Source of the DNA: Zygnema circumcarinatum
Lineage: Eukaryota > Streptophyta > Zygnematophyceae > Zygnematales > Zygnemataceae
DNA: 42,242 nt
Assembly: GCA_037447605.1 (NCBI GenBank)
Contig: CM074823.1
Location: forward strand, 454,252 to 496,493
Direction: 5' to 3'
Below are positions 30,196 to 42,242 of the stretch, piece by piece. The translations under genes and the position numbers were made by a program. Each line of letters starts with the position of its first letter. The first letter of the stretch is position 1. The notes beneath the pieces were generated by a model. It searched no databases, was not told the DNA's origin, and worked only from the letters and a program-made list of their open reading frames with translations.

Positions 30196-33100
30196 CCTTG
30201 GGATGTACCCTGATGTGACCCTCACCGAAGTTCAGTCCCTCAGTCCCCCTATCCCTTAAAACCCTAAAACTCCTGTATCTCTACTGAGTTCCAGTCCCTG
30301 AGTCCCCCTACCCTCTTTAAACCCCTAAAACCTGCATTCCCACGAGTTTCCTGTAGTCCCCGAGTCCCCTATCCCTTAAACTCCTAAACTCCTAGACTCC
30401 TACTGAGTTCCAGCCAGTCCCTGAGTCCCCTGGTATCCCTTAAACCTCTAAAACCCCTAGGACTCTTACTGAGTTCCAGTCCCTGAGTCCCCCTATCCCT
30501 TTAAACCCCAAACCCTAGACCTCTACTGAGTTCCCCAGTCCCTGAGTCCCCTATCCCTTTAAACCCTAAACCCTAGACCCTACTGAGTTCCAGTCCCTGA
30601 GTCCCTATCCCTAAACCTCTAAACCCTAGACCCTTACTGAGTTCCAGTCCCTGAGTCTCTGTATCCCTTAAACCCTAAACTCCTAGACCTTTACTGAGTT
30701 CCAGTCCCTAGAGTCCCCTATCCCTAAAACCCTAAAACTCCTAGACCCTACTGAGTTCCAGTCCTCAGAGTCCCCTTGTATCCCAAACCCTAAACCCTTA
30801 GACCCTACTGAGTTCCAGTCCCTGAGTCCCCTATCCCTTAAACCCCAAACGGGACCCTTACCGAGTTCCAGTCCCTGACTCCCCCCTCTCCCTTAACCCC
30901 TAAACCCTAGACCCTTACCGAGTTCCAGTCCCTGAGTCCCCCCTATCCCTTACCGAGTTCCAGTCCCTGAATCCCTTAAACCCTAGACCCTTACCGAGTT
31001 CCAGTCCCTGAGTCCCCCCTATCCCTTAAACCCTAAACCCTAGACCCTTACCGAGTTCCAGTCCCTGAGTCCCCCCTATCCCTTAAACCCTAAACCCTAG
31101 ACCCTTACCGAGTTCCAGTCCCTGAGTCCCCCCTATCCCTTAAACCCTAAACCCTAGACCCCTTACCGAGTTCCAGTCCCTGAGTCCCCCCTATCCCTTA
31201 AACCCTACCCTAGACCCTTACCGAGTTCCAGTCCCTGAGTCCCCCCTATCCCTTAAACCCTAAACCCTAGACCCTTACCGAGTTCCAGTCCCTGAGTCCC
31301 CCCTATCCCTTAAACCCTAAACCCTAGACCCTTACCGAGTTCCAGTCCCTGAGTCCCCCCTATCCCTTAAACCCTAAACCCTAGACCCTTACCGAGTTCC
31401 AGTCCCTGAGTCCCCCCTATCCCTTAAACCCTAAACCCTGGACCCTTACCGAGTTCCAGTCCCTGAGTCCCCCCTATCCCTTAAACCCTAAACCCTAGAC
31501 CCTTACCGAGTTCCAGTCCCTGAGTCCCCCCTATCCCTTAAACCCTAAACCCTAGACCCTTACCGAGTTCCAGTCCCTGAGTCCCCCCTATCCCTTAAAC
31601 CCTAAACCCTAGACCCCCTTAGTCCCTGAGTCCCCCCTTCCCTTACAAACCCTAAACCCTAGACCCTTACCGAGTTCCAGTCCCTGAGTCCCCCCTATCC
31701 CTTAAACCCTAAACCCTAGACCGAGTTCCAGTCCCTGAGTCCCCCCTATCCCTTAAACCCTAAACCCTAGACCCTTACCGAGTTCCAGTCCCTGAGTCCC
31801 CCCTATCCCTTAAACCCTAAACCCTAGACCCTTACCGAGTTCCAGTCCCTGAGTCCCCCCTATCCCTTAAACCCTAAACCCTAGACCCTTACCGAGTTCC
31901 AGTCCCTGAGTCCCCCCTATCCCTTAAACCCTAAACCCTAGACCCTTACCGAGTTCCAGTCCCTGAGTCCCCCCTATCCCTTAAACCCTAAACCCTAGAC
32001 CCTTACCGAGTTCCAGTCCCTGAGTCCCCCCTATCCCTTAAACCCTAAACCCTAGACCCTTACCGAGTTCCAGTCCCTGAGTCCCCTATCCTTAAACTTA
32101 AACCCTATTCCTACTGAGTTCCAGTCCCTGAGTCCCTATCCCTTAAACTCCTAAACCCTAGACTCCTTACTGAGTTCCAGTCCCTGAGTCCCCCTATCCC
32201 TAAACTCCTAAACTCCCTAGACTCCTACTGAGTTCCAGTCCCTGAGTCCCCCTATCTCCCTTTAAAACTCCTAAACTCCTAGACCCTTACTGAGTTCCAG
32301 TCCCTGGAGTCCCCTCTACCTTTTAAACCCTAAACCTGACCCTACTGAGTTCCAGTCCCTGAGTCCCTCTCTATCCCTTAAACCTCCTAAACCCTAGGAC
32401 TCCTTACTGAGTTCCAGTCCCTGAGTCCCCTATCCTCCTAAAACCCCTAAAACCCTAGACTCCTTACTGAGTTCCAGCGTCCCTGAGTCCCCTATCCCTA
32501 AAACCCTAAACCCTAGACCCTTACCGAGTTCCAGTCCCTGAGTCCCCCCTATCCCTTAAACCCTAAACCCTAGTCCCCCCTATCCCTTAAACCCTAAACC
32601 CTAGACCCTTACCGAGTTCCAGTCCCTGAGTCCCCCCTATCCCTTAAACCCTAAACCCTAGACCCTTACCGAGTTCCAGTCCCTGAGTCCCCCCTATCCC
32701 TTAAACCCTAAACCCTAGACCCTTACCGAGTTCCAGTCCCTGAGTCCCCCCTATCCCTTAAACCCTAAACCCTAGACCCTTACCGAGTTCCAGTCCCTGA
32801 GTCCCCCCTATCCCTTAAACCCTAAACCCTAGACCCTTACCGAGTTCCAGTCCCTGAGTCCCCCCTATCCCTTAAACCCTAAACCCTAGACCCTTACCGA
32901 GTTCCAGTCCCTGAGTCCCCCCTATCCCTTAAACCCTAAACCCTAGACCCTTACCGAGTTCCAGTCCCTGAGTCCCTCCTTGTATCCCTTAAAACCCTAA
33001 AATCCCTAGACCTCCTACTGAGTTCCAGTCCCTGAGTCCCCTATCCCAAACCCTAAACCTCAGGACCCTTACTGAGTTCCAGTCCCTGAGCCTCCCTATC

Positions 33101-36100
33101 CCTTTAAACCCTAAAACTCCTAGACTCCTTACTGAGTTCCAGTCCCTGAGTCCCCCCTATCCCTTAAACCCTAAACCCTAGACCCTTACCGAGTTCCAGT
33201 CCCTGAGTCCCCCTATCCCTTAAACCCTAAACCCTAGACACCTTACCGAGTTCCAGTCCCTGAGTCCTCTCTATCCCTTAAACTCCTAAACCCTAGACCC
33301 TACTGAGTTCCAGTCCCTGAGTCCCCATCTCCTAAAACCCTGTAAACTCCTAGACCCTGGGCCGAGAGTTCCAGTCCCTGAGTCCCCCCTATCCCTTATC
33401 CCCTTACCCCCGACCCTTACCGCGTTCCAGTCCCTGAGTCCCCCCTATCCCCTCGACCCTAAACCCTAGACCCTTACCGAGTTCCAGTCCCTGAGTCCCC
33501 CCTATCCCTTAAACCCTAAACCCTAGACCCTTACCGAGTTCCAGTCCCTGAGTCCCCCCTATCCCTTAAACCCTAAACCCTAGACCCTTACCGAGTTCCA
33601 GTCCCTGAGTCTCCCCTATCCCTTAAACCCTAAACCCTAGACCCTTACTGAGTTCCAGTCCCTGAGTCCCCTGTATCCCTTAAAACCCTAAACCCTGTAT
33701 TCCTGCCTGAGTTCCAGTCCTGAGTCCCCCTATCCCTTAAACCCAAAACCCTAGACCCTACTGAGTTCCAGTCCCTGAGTCCCCCTATCCCTAAACCCTA
33801 AACCTAGACCCTACTGAGTTCCAGTCCCTGAGTCCCCCTATCCTTTAAACCCTAAACCTCTAGACTCCTTACTGAAGTTCCCAGTCCCTGAGTCCCCTAT
33901 CCCTTAAAACCCTAAACCCCAGGACCTCTACTGAGTTCCAGTCCCTGAGTCCCTCTCTCTATCCCTGTAAACCCTAAACTCCTAGACCTCTACTGAGTTC
34001 CAGTCCCTGAGTCCCCCCTATCCCTTAAACCCTAAACCCTAGACCCTTACCGAGTTCCAGTCCCTGAGTCCCCCCTATCCCTTAAACCCTAAACCCTAGA
34101 CCCTTACCGAGTTCCAGTCCCTCAGGCCCCCCGATCCCTTAAACCCTAAACTCTAGACCCTTACCGAGTTCCAGTCCCTGAGTCCCCCCTATCCCTTAAA
34201 CCCTAAACCCTAGACCCTTACCGAGTTCCAGTCCCTGAGTCCCCCCTATCCCTTAAACCCTAAACCCTAGACCCTTACCGAGTTCCAGTCCCTGAGTCCC
34301 CCTCTATCCCTTAAACCCTAAACCCTAGACCCTTACCGAGTTCCAGTCCCTGAGTCCCCCCTATCCCTTAAACCCTAAACCCTAGACCCTTACCGAGTTC
34401 CAGTCCCTGAGTCCCCCCTATCCCTTAAACCCTAAACCCTAGACCCTACTGAGTTCCAGTCCCTGGAGTCCCCTCTATCCCTAAACCCTAAAACCCTAGA
34501 CTCCTACTGAGTTCCAGTCCCTGAGTCCCCTATCCCTAAACCCTAAACCCTAGGACTCCTTACTGAGTTCCAGTCCCTGAGTCCTCTCTATCCTTAAACC
34601 CTAAATCCCTAGACTCTACTGAGTTCCAGTCCCTGAGTCCCTATCCCTAAACCCTAAACTCCTAGGACCCTTACTGAGTTCCAGTCCCTGAGTCCTCTCA
34701 TCCCTAAAACCCTAAAACCCTAGACTCCTACTGAGTTCCAGTCCCTGAGTCCCCCTGTATCCCTTAAACCCTAAACCCTAGACCCTTACTGAAAGTTCCA
34801 GTCCCTGAGTCCCTCCCCTATCCCCTAAACCCTTTAAACCCTAGACTCCTTACTGAGTTCCAGTCCCTGAGTCCCCCTATCCCTTTAAACTCCTAAACCC
34901 TAGACACTTACCGATCTCCATTCCCAGAGTACACCCGATCACTTAAACACTCATCACTAGACCCTTACCGAGTTCCAGTCCCTGAGTCCCCCCTATCCCT
35001 TAAACCCTAAACCCTACACCCTTACCGAGTTCCCGTCCCCGACTCCCCCCTATCCCTTAAACCCTAAACCCTACACCCTTACCGAGTTCCAGTCCCCCGA
35101 CCCCCCCCTATCCCTTCAACCCTAAACCCTACACCCTTACCGAGTTCCAGTCCTGAGCCCCCCTATCCCTTAAACCCTAAACCCTAGACCCTTACCGAGT
35201 TCCAGTCCTCCTGAGTCCCTATCCCTTAAACCCTAAACCCTAGACTCCTACTGAGTTCCAGTCCCTGAGTCCCCCTATCCCTTAAACCCTTAAACCGACC
35301 CTACTGAGTTCCAGTCCCTGAGTCCCTATCCCTAAAACCCAAACTCCCTAGACCCTTAAGTACTGAGTTCCAGTCCTGAGTCCTCTATCCCTTAAACCCT
35401 AAACCCTAGACTCCCTACTGAGTTCCAGTCCCTGAGTCCCTATCCCTTAAACTCCTAAACCCTAGACCCTTACTGAGTTCCAGCCCCTGAGTCCCCTATC
35501 CCTTAAACCCTAAACCCTAGACCCTACCGAGTTCCAGTCCCTGAGTCCCCCTGTATCCCTAAACCCTAAACTCCTAGGACTCCTTACTGAGTTCCAGTCC
35601 TGAGTCCCTATCCCTTTAAACCCTAAACCCTAGACTCCTACTGAGTTCCAGTCCCTGAGTCCTATCCCTTAAACCCTAAAACCCTAGACTCCTTACCGAG
35701 TTCCAGTCCCTGAGTCCCCCCTATCCCTTAAACCCTAAACCCTAGACCCTTACCGAGTTCCAGTCCCTGAGTCCCCCCTATCCCTTAAACCCTAAACCCT
35801 AGACCCTTACCGAGTTCCAGTCCCCGAGTCCCCCCTAACCCTGAAACCCTAAACCCTAGACCCTTACTGAGTTCCAGTCCCTGAGTTCCCTCTTATCCCT
35901 AAACTTAAACTCCTAGACTTACTGAGTTCCAGTCCCTGAGTCCCTATCCCTTAAACCCTAAACCCTAGAACCTTACCGAGTTCCAGTCCCTGAGTCCCCC
36001 CTATCCCTTAAACCCTAAACCCTAGACCCTTACCGAGTTCCAGTCCCTGAGTCCCCCCTATCCCTTAAACCCTAAACCCTAGACCCTTACCGAGTTCCAG

Positions 36101-39100
36101 TCCCTGAGTCCCCCCTATCCCTTAAACCCTAAACCCTAGACCCTTACCGAGTTCCAGTCCCTGAGTCCCCCTATCCCTTAAACCCTAAACCCTAGACCCT
36201 TACCGAGTTCCAGTCCCTGAGTCCCCCCTATCCCTTAAACCCTAAACCCTAGACCCTTACCGAGTTCCAGTCCCTGAGTCCCCAATCCCACAAACCCTGA
36301 GCCCTAGACCCTTACTGAGTTCCAGTCCCTGAGTCCCCTATCCCTTAAACCCTAAACCTCTAGACTTTACTGAGTTCCAGAACTCTGAGTCCCCCTATCC
36401 CTTAAACTCCTAAACCCTGTATTCCCTACTGAGTTCCAGTCCCTGAGTCCTCTATCCCTTAAAACTCCAAACTCCTAGACTCCTACTGAGTTCCAGTCCT
36501 GAGTCCCCTATCCCTTTAAACTCCTAAACTCCTAGACTCTTACTGAGTTCCAGTCCCTGAGTCCCTATCCCTTAAACTCCTAAACTCCTAGACTCCTACT
36601 GAGTTCCAGTCCCTGAGTCCTCTATCCCCTAAACTCCTAAACTCCTGGGGACCCTACTGAGTTCCAGTCCCTGAGTCCCCCCCTCTCCTTATACCCTTAA
36701 ACCTAGTCCCTTACCGTGTGCCAGACCCTGAGTCCCACCGAGTTCCAGTCCCTGAGTCCCCCCTATCCCTTAAACCCTAAACCCTAGACCCTTACCGAGT
36801 TCCAGTCCCTGAGTCCCCCCTATCCCTTAAACCCCAAACCCTAGACCCTACTGAGTTCCAGTCCCTGAGTCCCTGTATCCCTTAAACCCTAAACTCCTAG
36901 ACCCTGGGCTCGAGTTCCCAGCGTCCCTGAGTCCTCTATCCCTTAAACTCCTAAAACTCCTAGACTCCTACTGAGTTCCAGTCCCTGAGTCCCCTATCCC
37001 TTTTAAACTCCTAAAACCCTAGACTCCTACTGAGTTCCAGTCCCTGAGTCCCCTATCCCTTAAAACCCTAAACTCCTAGACCTCTACTGAGTCTCCAGTC
37101 CCTGAGTCCCTCCCTATCCCTAAACCCAAACCTCAGACTCCTACCGAGTTCCAGTCCCTGAGTCCCCCCTATCCCTTAAACCCTAAACCCTAGACCCTTA
37201 CCGAGTTCCAGTCCCTGAGTCCCCCCTATCCCTTAAACCCTAAACCCTAGACTCCTTACTGAGTTCCAGTCCTTGAGTCCCTCTGCATCCTTTCTTAAAA
37301 CTCCTAAACTCCTAGACTCCGCCGAGTTCCCAGTCCCTGAGTCCCCTATCCCTTAAACCCTAAACCCTAGACCTACTGAGTTCCAGTCCTGAGTCCCCCT
37401 ATCCCTTAAACCCTAAACCCTAGACTTACTGAGTTCCAGTCCCTGAGTCCCCTATCCCTTAAAACTCCCAAACCCTAGACCCTACTGAGTTCCAGTCCCT
37501 GGAGTCCCCTTATCCCTCAAACCCTAAAACCCTAGACCCCTACCGAGTTCCATCCCTGAGTCCCCATCCCTTAAACCCTAAACCCTAGACTTACTGAGTT
37601 CCAGTCCCTGGAGTCCCTCTGTATCCCTTTTTAAACCCTAAACCCTAGGGACCTTACTGAGTTCCCAGTCCCTGAGTCCCTCTTTGCGACCTTAAACTCC
37701 TAAACCCTAGACTCCTACCGAGTTCCAGTCCCTGAGTCCCCCTATCCCTTAAAACCCTAAACCCTAGACCCTTACTGAGTTCCAGTCCCTGAGTCCCCCT
37801 GTCCCTTTAAAACCCAAACCCTAGACTCCTTACTGAGTTCCAGTCCCTGAGTCCCTCTATCCCTTAAACCCTAAACCTCTAGACCCCTACCGGAGTTCCA
37901 GTCCCTGGGAGTCCTCTCTATCCCTAAAACCCTAAAACTCCTAGACCTCCTACTGAGTTCCAGTCCCTGAGTCCCCTATCCCTAAACTCCTAAACTCCTA
38001 GACTCCTACTGAAAGTTCCAGTCCCCAGTCCCCTTTGTATCCCTTAAACCCTAAACCCTAGACTCCTTACTGAGTTCCAGTCCCTGAGAGTCCCCCTATC
38101 CCTTAAACCCTAAAACCCTAGACCCTACTGAGTTCCAGTCCCTTGAGTCCCTGTATCCCTTAAAACCCTAAACCTCCTAGACCCTACTGAGTTCCAGTCC
38201 CTGAGTCCCCCTGTATCCCTTTAAACCCTAAAACCCTAGACCCTACTGAGTTCCAGTCCCGAGAGTCCCCCTATCCCTAAACCCTAAAACCCTAGACTTC
38301 ACTGAGTTCCAGTCCCTGAGTCCCTGCATCCCTTAAACCCTAAACCCTAGTCCTTACTGAGTTCCAGTCCCTGAGTCCCCTATCCCTAAACCCTAAACCC
38401 TAGACCCTACTGAGTTCCAGTCCCTGAGTCCCTCCTATCCCTAAAACCCTAAAACCCTAGACCCCTTACTGAGTTCCAGTCCCTGAGTCCCCCCTATCCC
38501 TAAACCCCTAAACCCTAGACCCTACTGAGTTCCAGTCCCTGAGTCCCCCTATCCCTAAACCCTAAAACCTTGTGACCCTACTGAGTTCCAGTCCCTGAGT
38601 CCCCCTTGGTCCCTTAAACCCTGTAAACTCCTAGACCTCTACTGAAAGTTCCAAACCCTGAGTCCCCCTATCCCTTTTAAACCCTAAACTCCTAGACCCT
38701 TACTGAGTTCCCAGTCCCTGAGTCCCCTATCCCTAAACTCCTAAACCCTAGACCCTGGCCGAGTCTCCAGTCCCTGAGTCCCCCTGTATCCCTTAAACCC
38801 TAAACCCTAGACCCTACTGAGTTCCAGTCCCTGAGTCCCCTATCCCTTAAACCCTAAAACTCCTAGACCCTACTGAGTTCCAGTCCCTGAGTCCCCTATC
38901 CCTTAAACCCCTAAACCTAGACTCCTACTGAGTTCCAGTCCCTGAGTCCCCTATCCCTTAAACCCTAAATCCCTAGACTCCTTACTGAGTTCCAGTCCCT
39001 GAGTCCCCTCTTTGTATCCTTTAAACTCCTAAACCTTGTGACTCCTTACTGAGTTCCAGTCCCTGAGTCCCCTATCCCTTAAACTCCCAAACCCTAGACC

Positions 39101-40917
39101 CTTACTGAGTTCCAGTCCCTGAGTCCCTATCCCTTTAAAACCCTAAACCCTAGACCCTACTGAGTTCCAGTCCCTGAGTCCCTATCCCTAAACCCTAAAC
39201 TCCTAGACCCTACTGAGTTCCAGTCCCTGAGTCCCTCTTTATCCCTTAAACCCTAAACTCCTAGACCCTACTGAGTTCCAGTCCCTGAGTCCCCTTTATC
39301 CCTAAACCCTAAACTCCTAGACTCCTTACTGAGTTCCAGTCCCTGAGTCCCTCTCTAGTATCCTTTAAACCTCCTAAACCTCCTAGGACTTCTTACTGAG
39401 TTCCCCAGTCCTGAGTCCCCTCATCCCTTAAACCCTAAAACCCTAGACTCCTTACTGAGTTCCCAGTCCTCGAGTCCTCCCTATCCCTTAAAACTCCTAA
39501 ACCCTAGACTCCTTACTGAGTTCCAGTCCCTGAGTCCCCTATCCCCAAAACCCTAAAACTCCTAGACTCCTTACTGAGTTCCCAGTCCGAGTCCCCCTAT
39601 CCCTTTAAACTCCCTAAACCCTAGACTCCTTACCGGAGTTCCAGTCCCTGAGTCCCTTTGCATTCCTTAAACCCTAAAACCCTAGACTCCTTACTGAGTT
39701 CCAGTAGTCCTCTGGAGTCCCTCTCTGGTCCCTTTTAAACCTCCTAAAATTTAGACCCTACTGAGTTCCAGTCCCTGAGTCCCCTATCCTTAAACTTAAA
39801 ACTCCCTAGACTCCCTACTGAGTTCCAGTCCCTGAGTCCCCTATCCCTTAAACTCTAAACCCTAGACTCCTTACTGAGTTCCAGTCCCTGGAGTCCCCCT
39901 AGCCCCCAAACCCTAAACTCCTAGGACCTCTACTGAGTTCCAGTCCCTGAGTCCCCCTGTATCCCTTAAACCCTAAACCCTAGACCCCTACTGAGTTCCA
40001 GTCCCTGAGTCCCCTATCCCTTAAACCCTAAACCCTAGACCCTTACCGAGTTCCAGTCCCTGAGTCCCCCCTATCCCTTAAACCCTAAACCCTAGACCCT
40101 TACCGAGCTCCAGTCCCTGAGTCCCCCCCGTCCCTTAAACCCTAAACCCTAGACCCTTACCGAGCTCCAGTCCCTGGGTCGCCCCCATCACATAAACCCT
40201 AAACCCTAGACCCTACCGAGTCTCCAGTCCCTGAGTCCCCTGTATCCCTAAACTCCTAAACCCTAGACCCTACTGAGTTCCAGTCCCTGAGTCCCCTATC
40301 CCTTTAAACCTCCTAAACCCTAGACCTCCTTACTGAGTTCCAGTCCCTGAGTCCCCCCTATCCCTTAAACCCTAAACCCTAGACCCTTACCGAGTTCCAG
40401 TCCCTGAGTCCCCCCTATCCCTTAAACCCTAAACCCTAGACCCTTACCGAGTTCCAGTCCCTGAGTCCCCCCTATCCCTTAAACCCTAAACCCTAGACCC
40501 TTACCGAGTTCCAGTCCGAGTTCCAGTCCCTGAGTCCCCCCTATCCCTTAAACCCGAAACCCTAGACCCTTACCGAGTTCCAGTCCCTGAGTCCGCACGA
40601 TCACTTAAAACCTAAACCCTAGACCCTTACCGAGTTCCAGTAAACCCTGAGTACCGAGTTCCAGTCCCTGAGTCCCTGAGTCCCCCCTATCCCTTAAACC
40701 CTAAACCCTAGACCCTTACCGAGTTCCAGTCCCTGAGTCCCCCCTATCCCTTAAACCCTAAACCCTAGACCCTTACCGAGTTCCAGTCCCTGAGTCCCCC
40801 CTATCCCTTAAACCCTAAACCCTAGACCCTTACCGAGTTCCAGTCCCTGAGTCCCCCCTATCCCTTAAACCCTAAACCCTAGACCCTTACCGAGTTCCAG
40901 TCCCTGAGTCCCCCCTC
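30196..40917. repeat. 57-bp satellite, about 190 copies, carrying a splice-donor sequence
   Basis: The unit is 57 bp. On the plus strand it has CCCTTAAACCCTAAACCCTA, then GACCCTTACCGAGTTCCAG, then TCCCTGAGTCCCCCCTAT. Blocks of near-identical units (for example 30955-32080, 32510-32965, 34020-34435, 35995-36280, 40330-40915) alternate with blocks full of small indels and the change ACCGAG to ACTGAG. No spacers are present. On the minus strand each unit contains GGACTGGAACTCG|GTAAGG. The rightmost copy is the 3' end and donor of the C1-like exon at 41028-40891. Confidence 0.95.
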
Positions 40918-41654
40918 TGTGGAGATGGCGACGAGGACGGGCTGATTGGCGACCGCCTTGAGAAGGGCGTCGGGGTCCTCCGCGGGGACGCGCTCCCAGG
41001 CAACGATCTCACTGGAGGAGAGCAAACTCTGCAAAAAAAAAAAGAAAAAAAAGGACTTCAGGACTCGAAGGTTTTAGTGCTTTTAGGGTTTTTAGAGTTC
41101 AGGTTGTCGGTTCAGGGGCCGAAATTCTTAGGATTTAGGGTTCGGGGTTTTAGGACTGACAAATTTTAGGGTTTTAGGGTTGACTTTTTTAGGATTAAGT
41201 TTAGGTTTGTAGGGTTGACTTATTTAAGGTTTTAAGTTTACGGTTAAGGGTTTTAGAGATGACTAATTTTAGGGTTAAGGGTTTTAGAGTTGACCTATCT
41301 TAGGTTTCAAGTTTAGAATTCAGGGTTTTAGAGATGACTCATTTTAGGGTTTATGGTTTAAGGGTTAACTTCTTTTAGGTTTTAAGTTTAGGTTTTTAGG
41401 GTTCCCTCCTCCCACCAGCTTAGTCTTGTCGCATTCGCCCTCAAAATTATCCTCCGTGCCCAAAAACCGTACGGACGCGGCGTACTCGAGCGCGTCCTCG
41501 TGCCATCCGCCGGCGCACGAACTGTACGGACTGGCGCACTGCAGGAGCTGCTGTACGGACAACGGACTGCCGTCGTAGGTGACGGAGTCGAGGCCCATGG
41601 AGAGGAGCAGCGCCGCCTGGAGGGCGTCCGCGGAGGAGTACGCCCACGACCCGG
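40891..41654 (-). CDS. Papain-family (C1A) protein, two middle exons, catalytic Cys replaced by Ser
   Basis: Exons 41654-41416 and 41028-40891 are joined in phase 0. Exon 1 begins (x)CC-GSWAYSSADALQ, aligned with CGSCWAFSAxxALE of papains; the residue before Trp, normally the nucleophilic Cys, is Ser. It continues LSVQQLLQCA, SSCAGGWHEDALEYAAS (matching LSxQxLxDC and GCxGGxxxxAFxYI) and GECDKTKL. Exon 2 gives SSSEIVAWERVPAEDPDALL, then KAVANQPVLVAIS, the well-known papain segment, then GGLRDWNS and a GTAAGG donor. The His and Asn exons are not securely found; the satellite occupies the following intron. The start is beyond the right edge. The Ser substitution resembles non-proteolytic or Ser-type papain homologues. 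Parasite SERA-type and silicatein proteins show the same change. Confidence 0.8.
41029..41415. repeat. Intron of C1-like gene: TTTTAGGG and GGGTTGAC motifs
   Basis: Repeated units of about 60 bp combine TTTTAGGGTT with GGGTTGACTTA or AGATGACTAA. The intron ends (gene strand) in a T-run and GCAG at 41030-41029. No coding content is seen. Confidence 0.75.
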
Positions 41655-42242
41655 CTGGGAGGGAGGGAGGGAGGGAGAGGGAGGGCCACAAAACGACAAA
41701 AGAGTGAGGGAGAGGGAGGACCAGTAAACGACAAAAAAGGAAGGAAGAGGAAGGGATGGTCAGAAAACGACAAAAGACGAGGGAGATGGAGGACCAAAAA
41801 ACGACAAACCAAGGAGGGAGAGGAAGGGAGGATCAGAAAAACGACAAAAGGCGAGAAAGGGAGGACCAGAAAACGAAACAAAAAAGGAGGGAGAGGAAGG
41901 GAGGGTCAGAAAACGACAAAGTAAAAGTAGGAGAGGAAGGCCCAACAAACGACAAAAGAAGAGGGAGAGAAAGAGAGGGCCAGAAAACGACAAAAGACGA
42001 GGGAGAGGGGGGCAGAGGGTAGGAGGGGAGGGAAAGAGTAAGGAACGGAAAGTAGAAAGTGGGGAAGTGCTCAGTTACGGATATTAGGATTATCCTTTTA
42101 CGAGAGGGAGAGAGGGAGGAAGGGAGAGAGGGAGAAAGGGAGAGGGAGAGATAGGATTGAAGGCGAGAAGGGGAGCGCAGAGAGAATGGCGGACAGGATG
42201 GGAGAGAGGGCATACGGAAGCTGTGGGAGAGGGAGAGGGAGA
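41655..42242. repeat. Minisatellite of about 38 bp and GA-rich DNA at the right edge
   Basis: Eight to nine diverged units of AAACGACAAAAG...GAGGGAGAGG...GGACCAG run from about 41685 to 42005. GA-rich DNA follows to the edge. On the gene strand the tract ends in CCCTCCCTCCCAG, the acceptor of the C1-like exon. No upstream exon of that gene is in view. Confidence 0.85.

Noticed and set aside
30196-40917. CRISPR-like array
   Set aside because: Units are contiguous 57-bp copies with no unique spacers, in a eukaryotic intron-rich context; it is a satellite.
29640-40917. Chromosome end (telomere or subtelomere) at the CCCTAAA-rich array
   Set aside because: Unique, coding-like sequence lies on both sides (lectin exons and C1-like exons), so the array is interstitial in this assembly.

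Overview
The window is nuclear DNA of a eukaryote. Genes are split by many GT-AG introns, there is no operon structure, and most of the length is low-complexity or tandem-repeat DNA. Telomere-type TTTAGGG/CCCTAAA motifs are scattered through introns and intergenic DNA. Together with a nodulin/NFD4-type MFS transporter, legume-type lectin domains, LysM domains and an extensin/pherophorin-like Ser-Pro linker, this suggests a photosynthetic eukaryote. A green-lineage alga is most likely; an alveolate that also uses TTTAGGG is the main alternative. The species cannot be named from the sequence. An 862-base run of N and blocks of error-like variation in one satellite show that this is a draft scaffold.

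Layout from left to right. (1) 710-2660, + strand: C-terminal half of an NFD4/nodulin-like MFS transporter. (2) 13728-3907, - strand: a RAD54B/RDH54-type SNF2 DNA translocase. I resolve 18 exons with matching splice phases; one short exon appears to be missing at a 0.94-kb perfect TCCC tract. (3) 13729-14728: a 1.0-kb divergent intergenic region with an array of inverted CCAAT and CACGTG boxes. (4) 14729-16865, + strand: a two-exon peroxisomal delta3,delta2-enoyl-CoA isomerase ending in -SKL. (5) 28240-17914, - strand: a modular secreted or wall-type lectin gene with two legume-lectin domains, an F-type (fucose) lectin domain, a Ser-Pro linker, two EGF-like modules and LysM modules. Its first exon or exons are not found. 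(6) About 30.2-40.9 kb: a 57-bp satellite array. (7) 41654-40891, - strand: two exons of a papain-family (C1) protein in which the catalytic Cys is replaced by Ser.

The most interesting pattern is in the introns. In three unrelated genes (MFS transporter, enoyl-CoA isomerase, C1-like protein) a tandem repeat starts exactly at the 5' splice site and copies the exon-intron junction, or at least the donor, into the intron. In the C1-like gene this has apparently grown into the 10.7-kb satellite, with about 190 copies of a GTAAGG donor. Several 3' splice sites are fronted by long CT microsatellites. Introns here seem to grow from their own splice signals.

The genes do not form one pathway. They cover transport, homologous recombination, peroxisomal beta-oxidation and extracellular glycan binding. 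RAD54B and the isomerase share one divergent promoter region.
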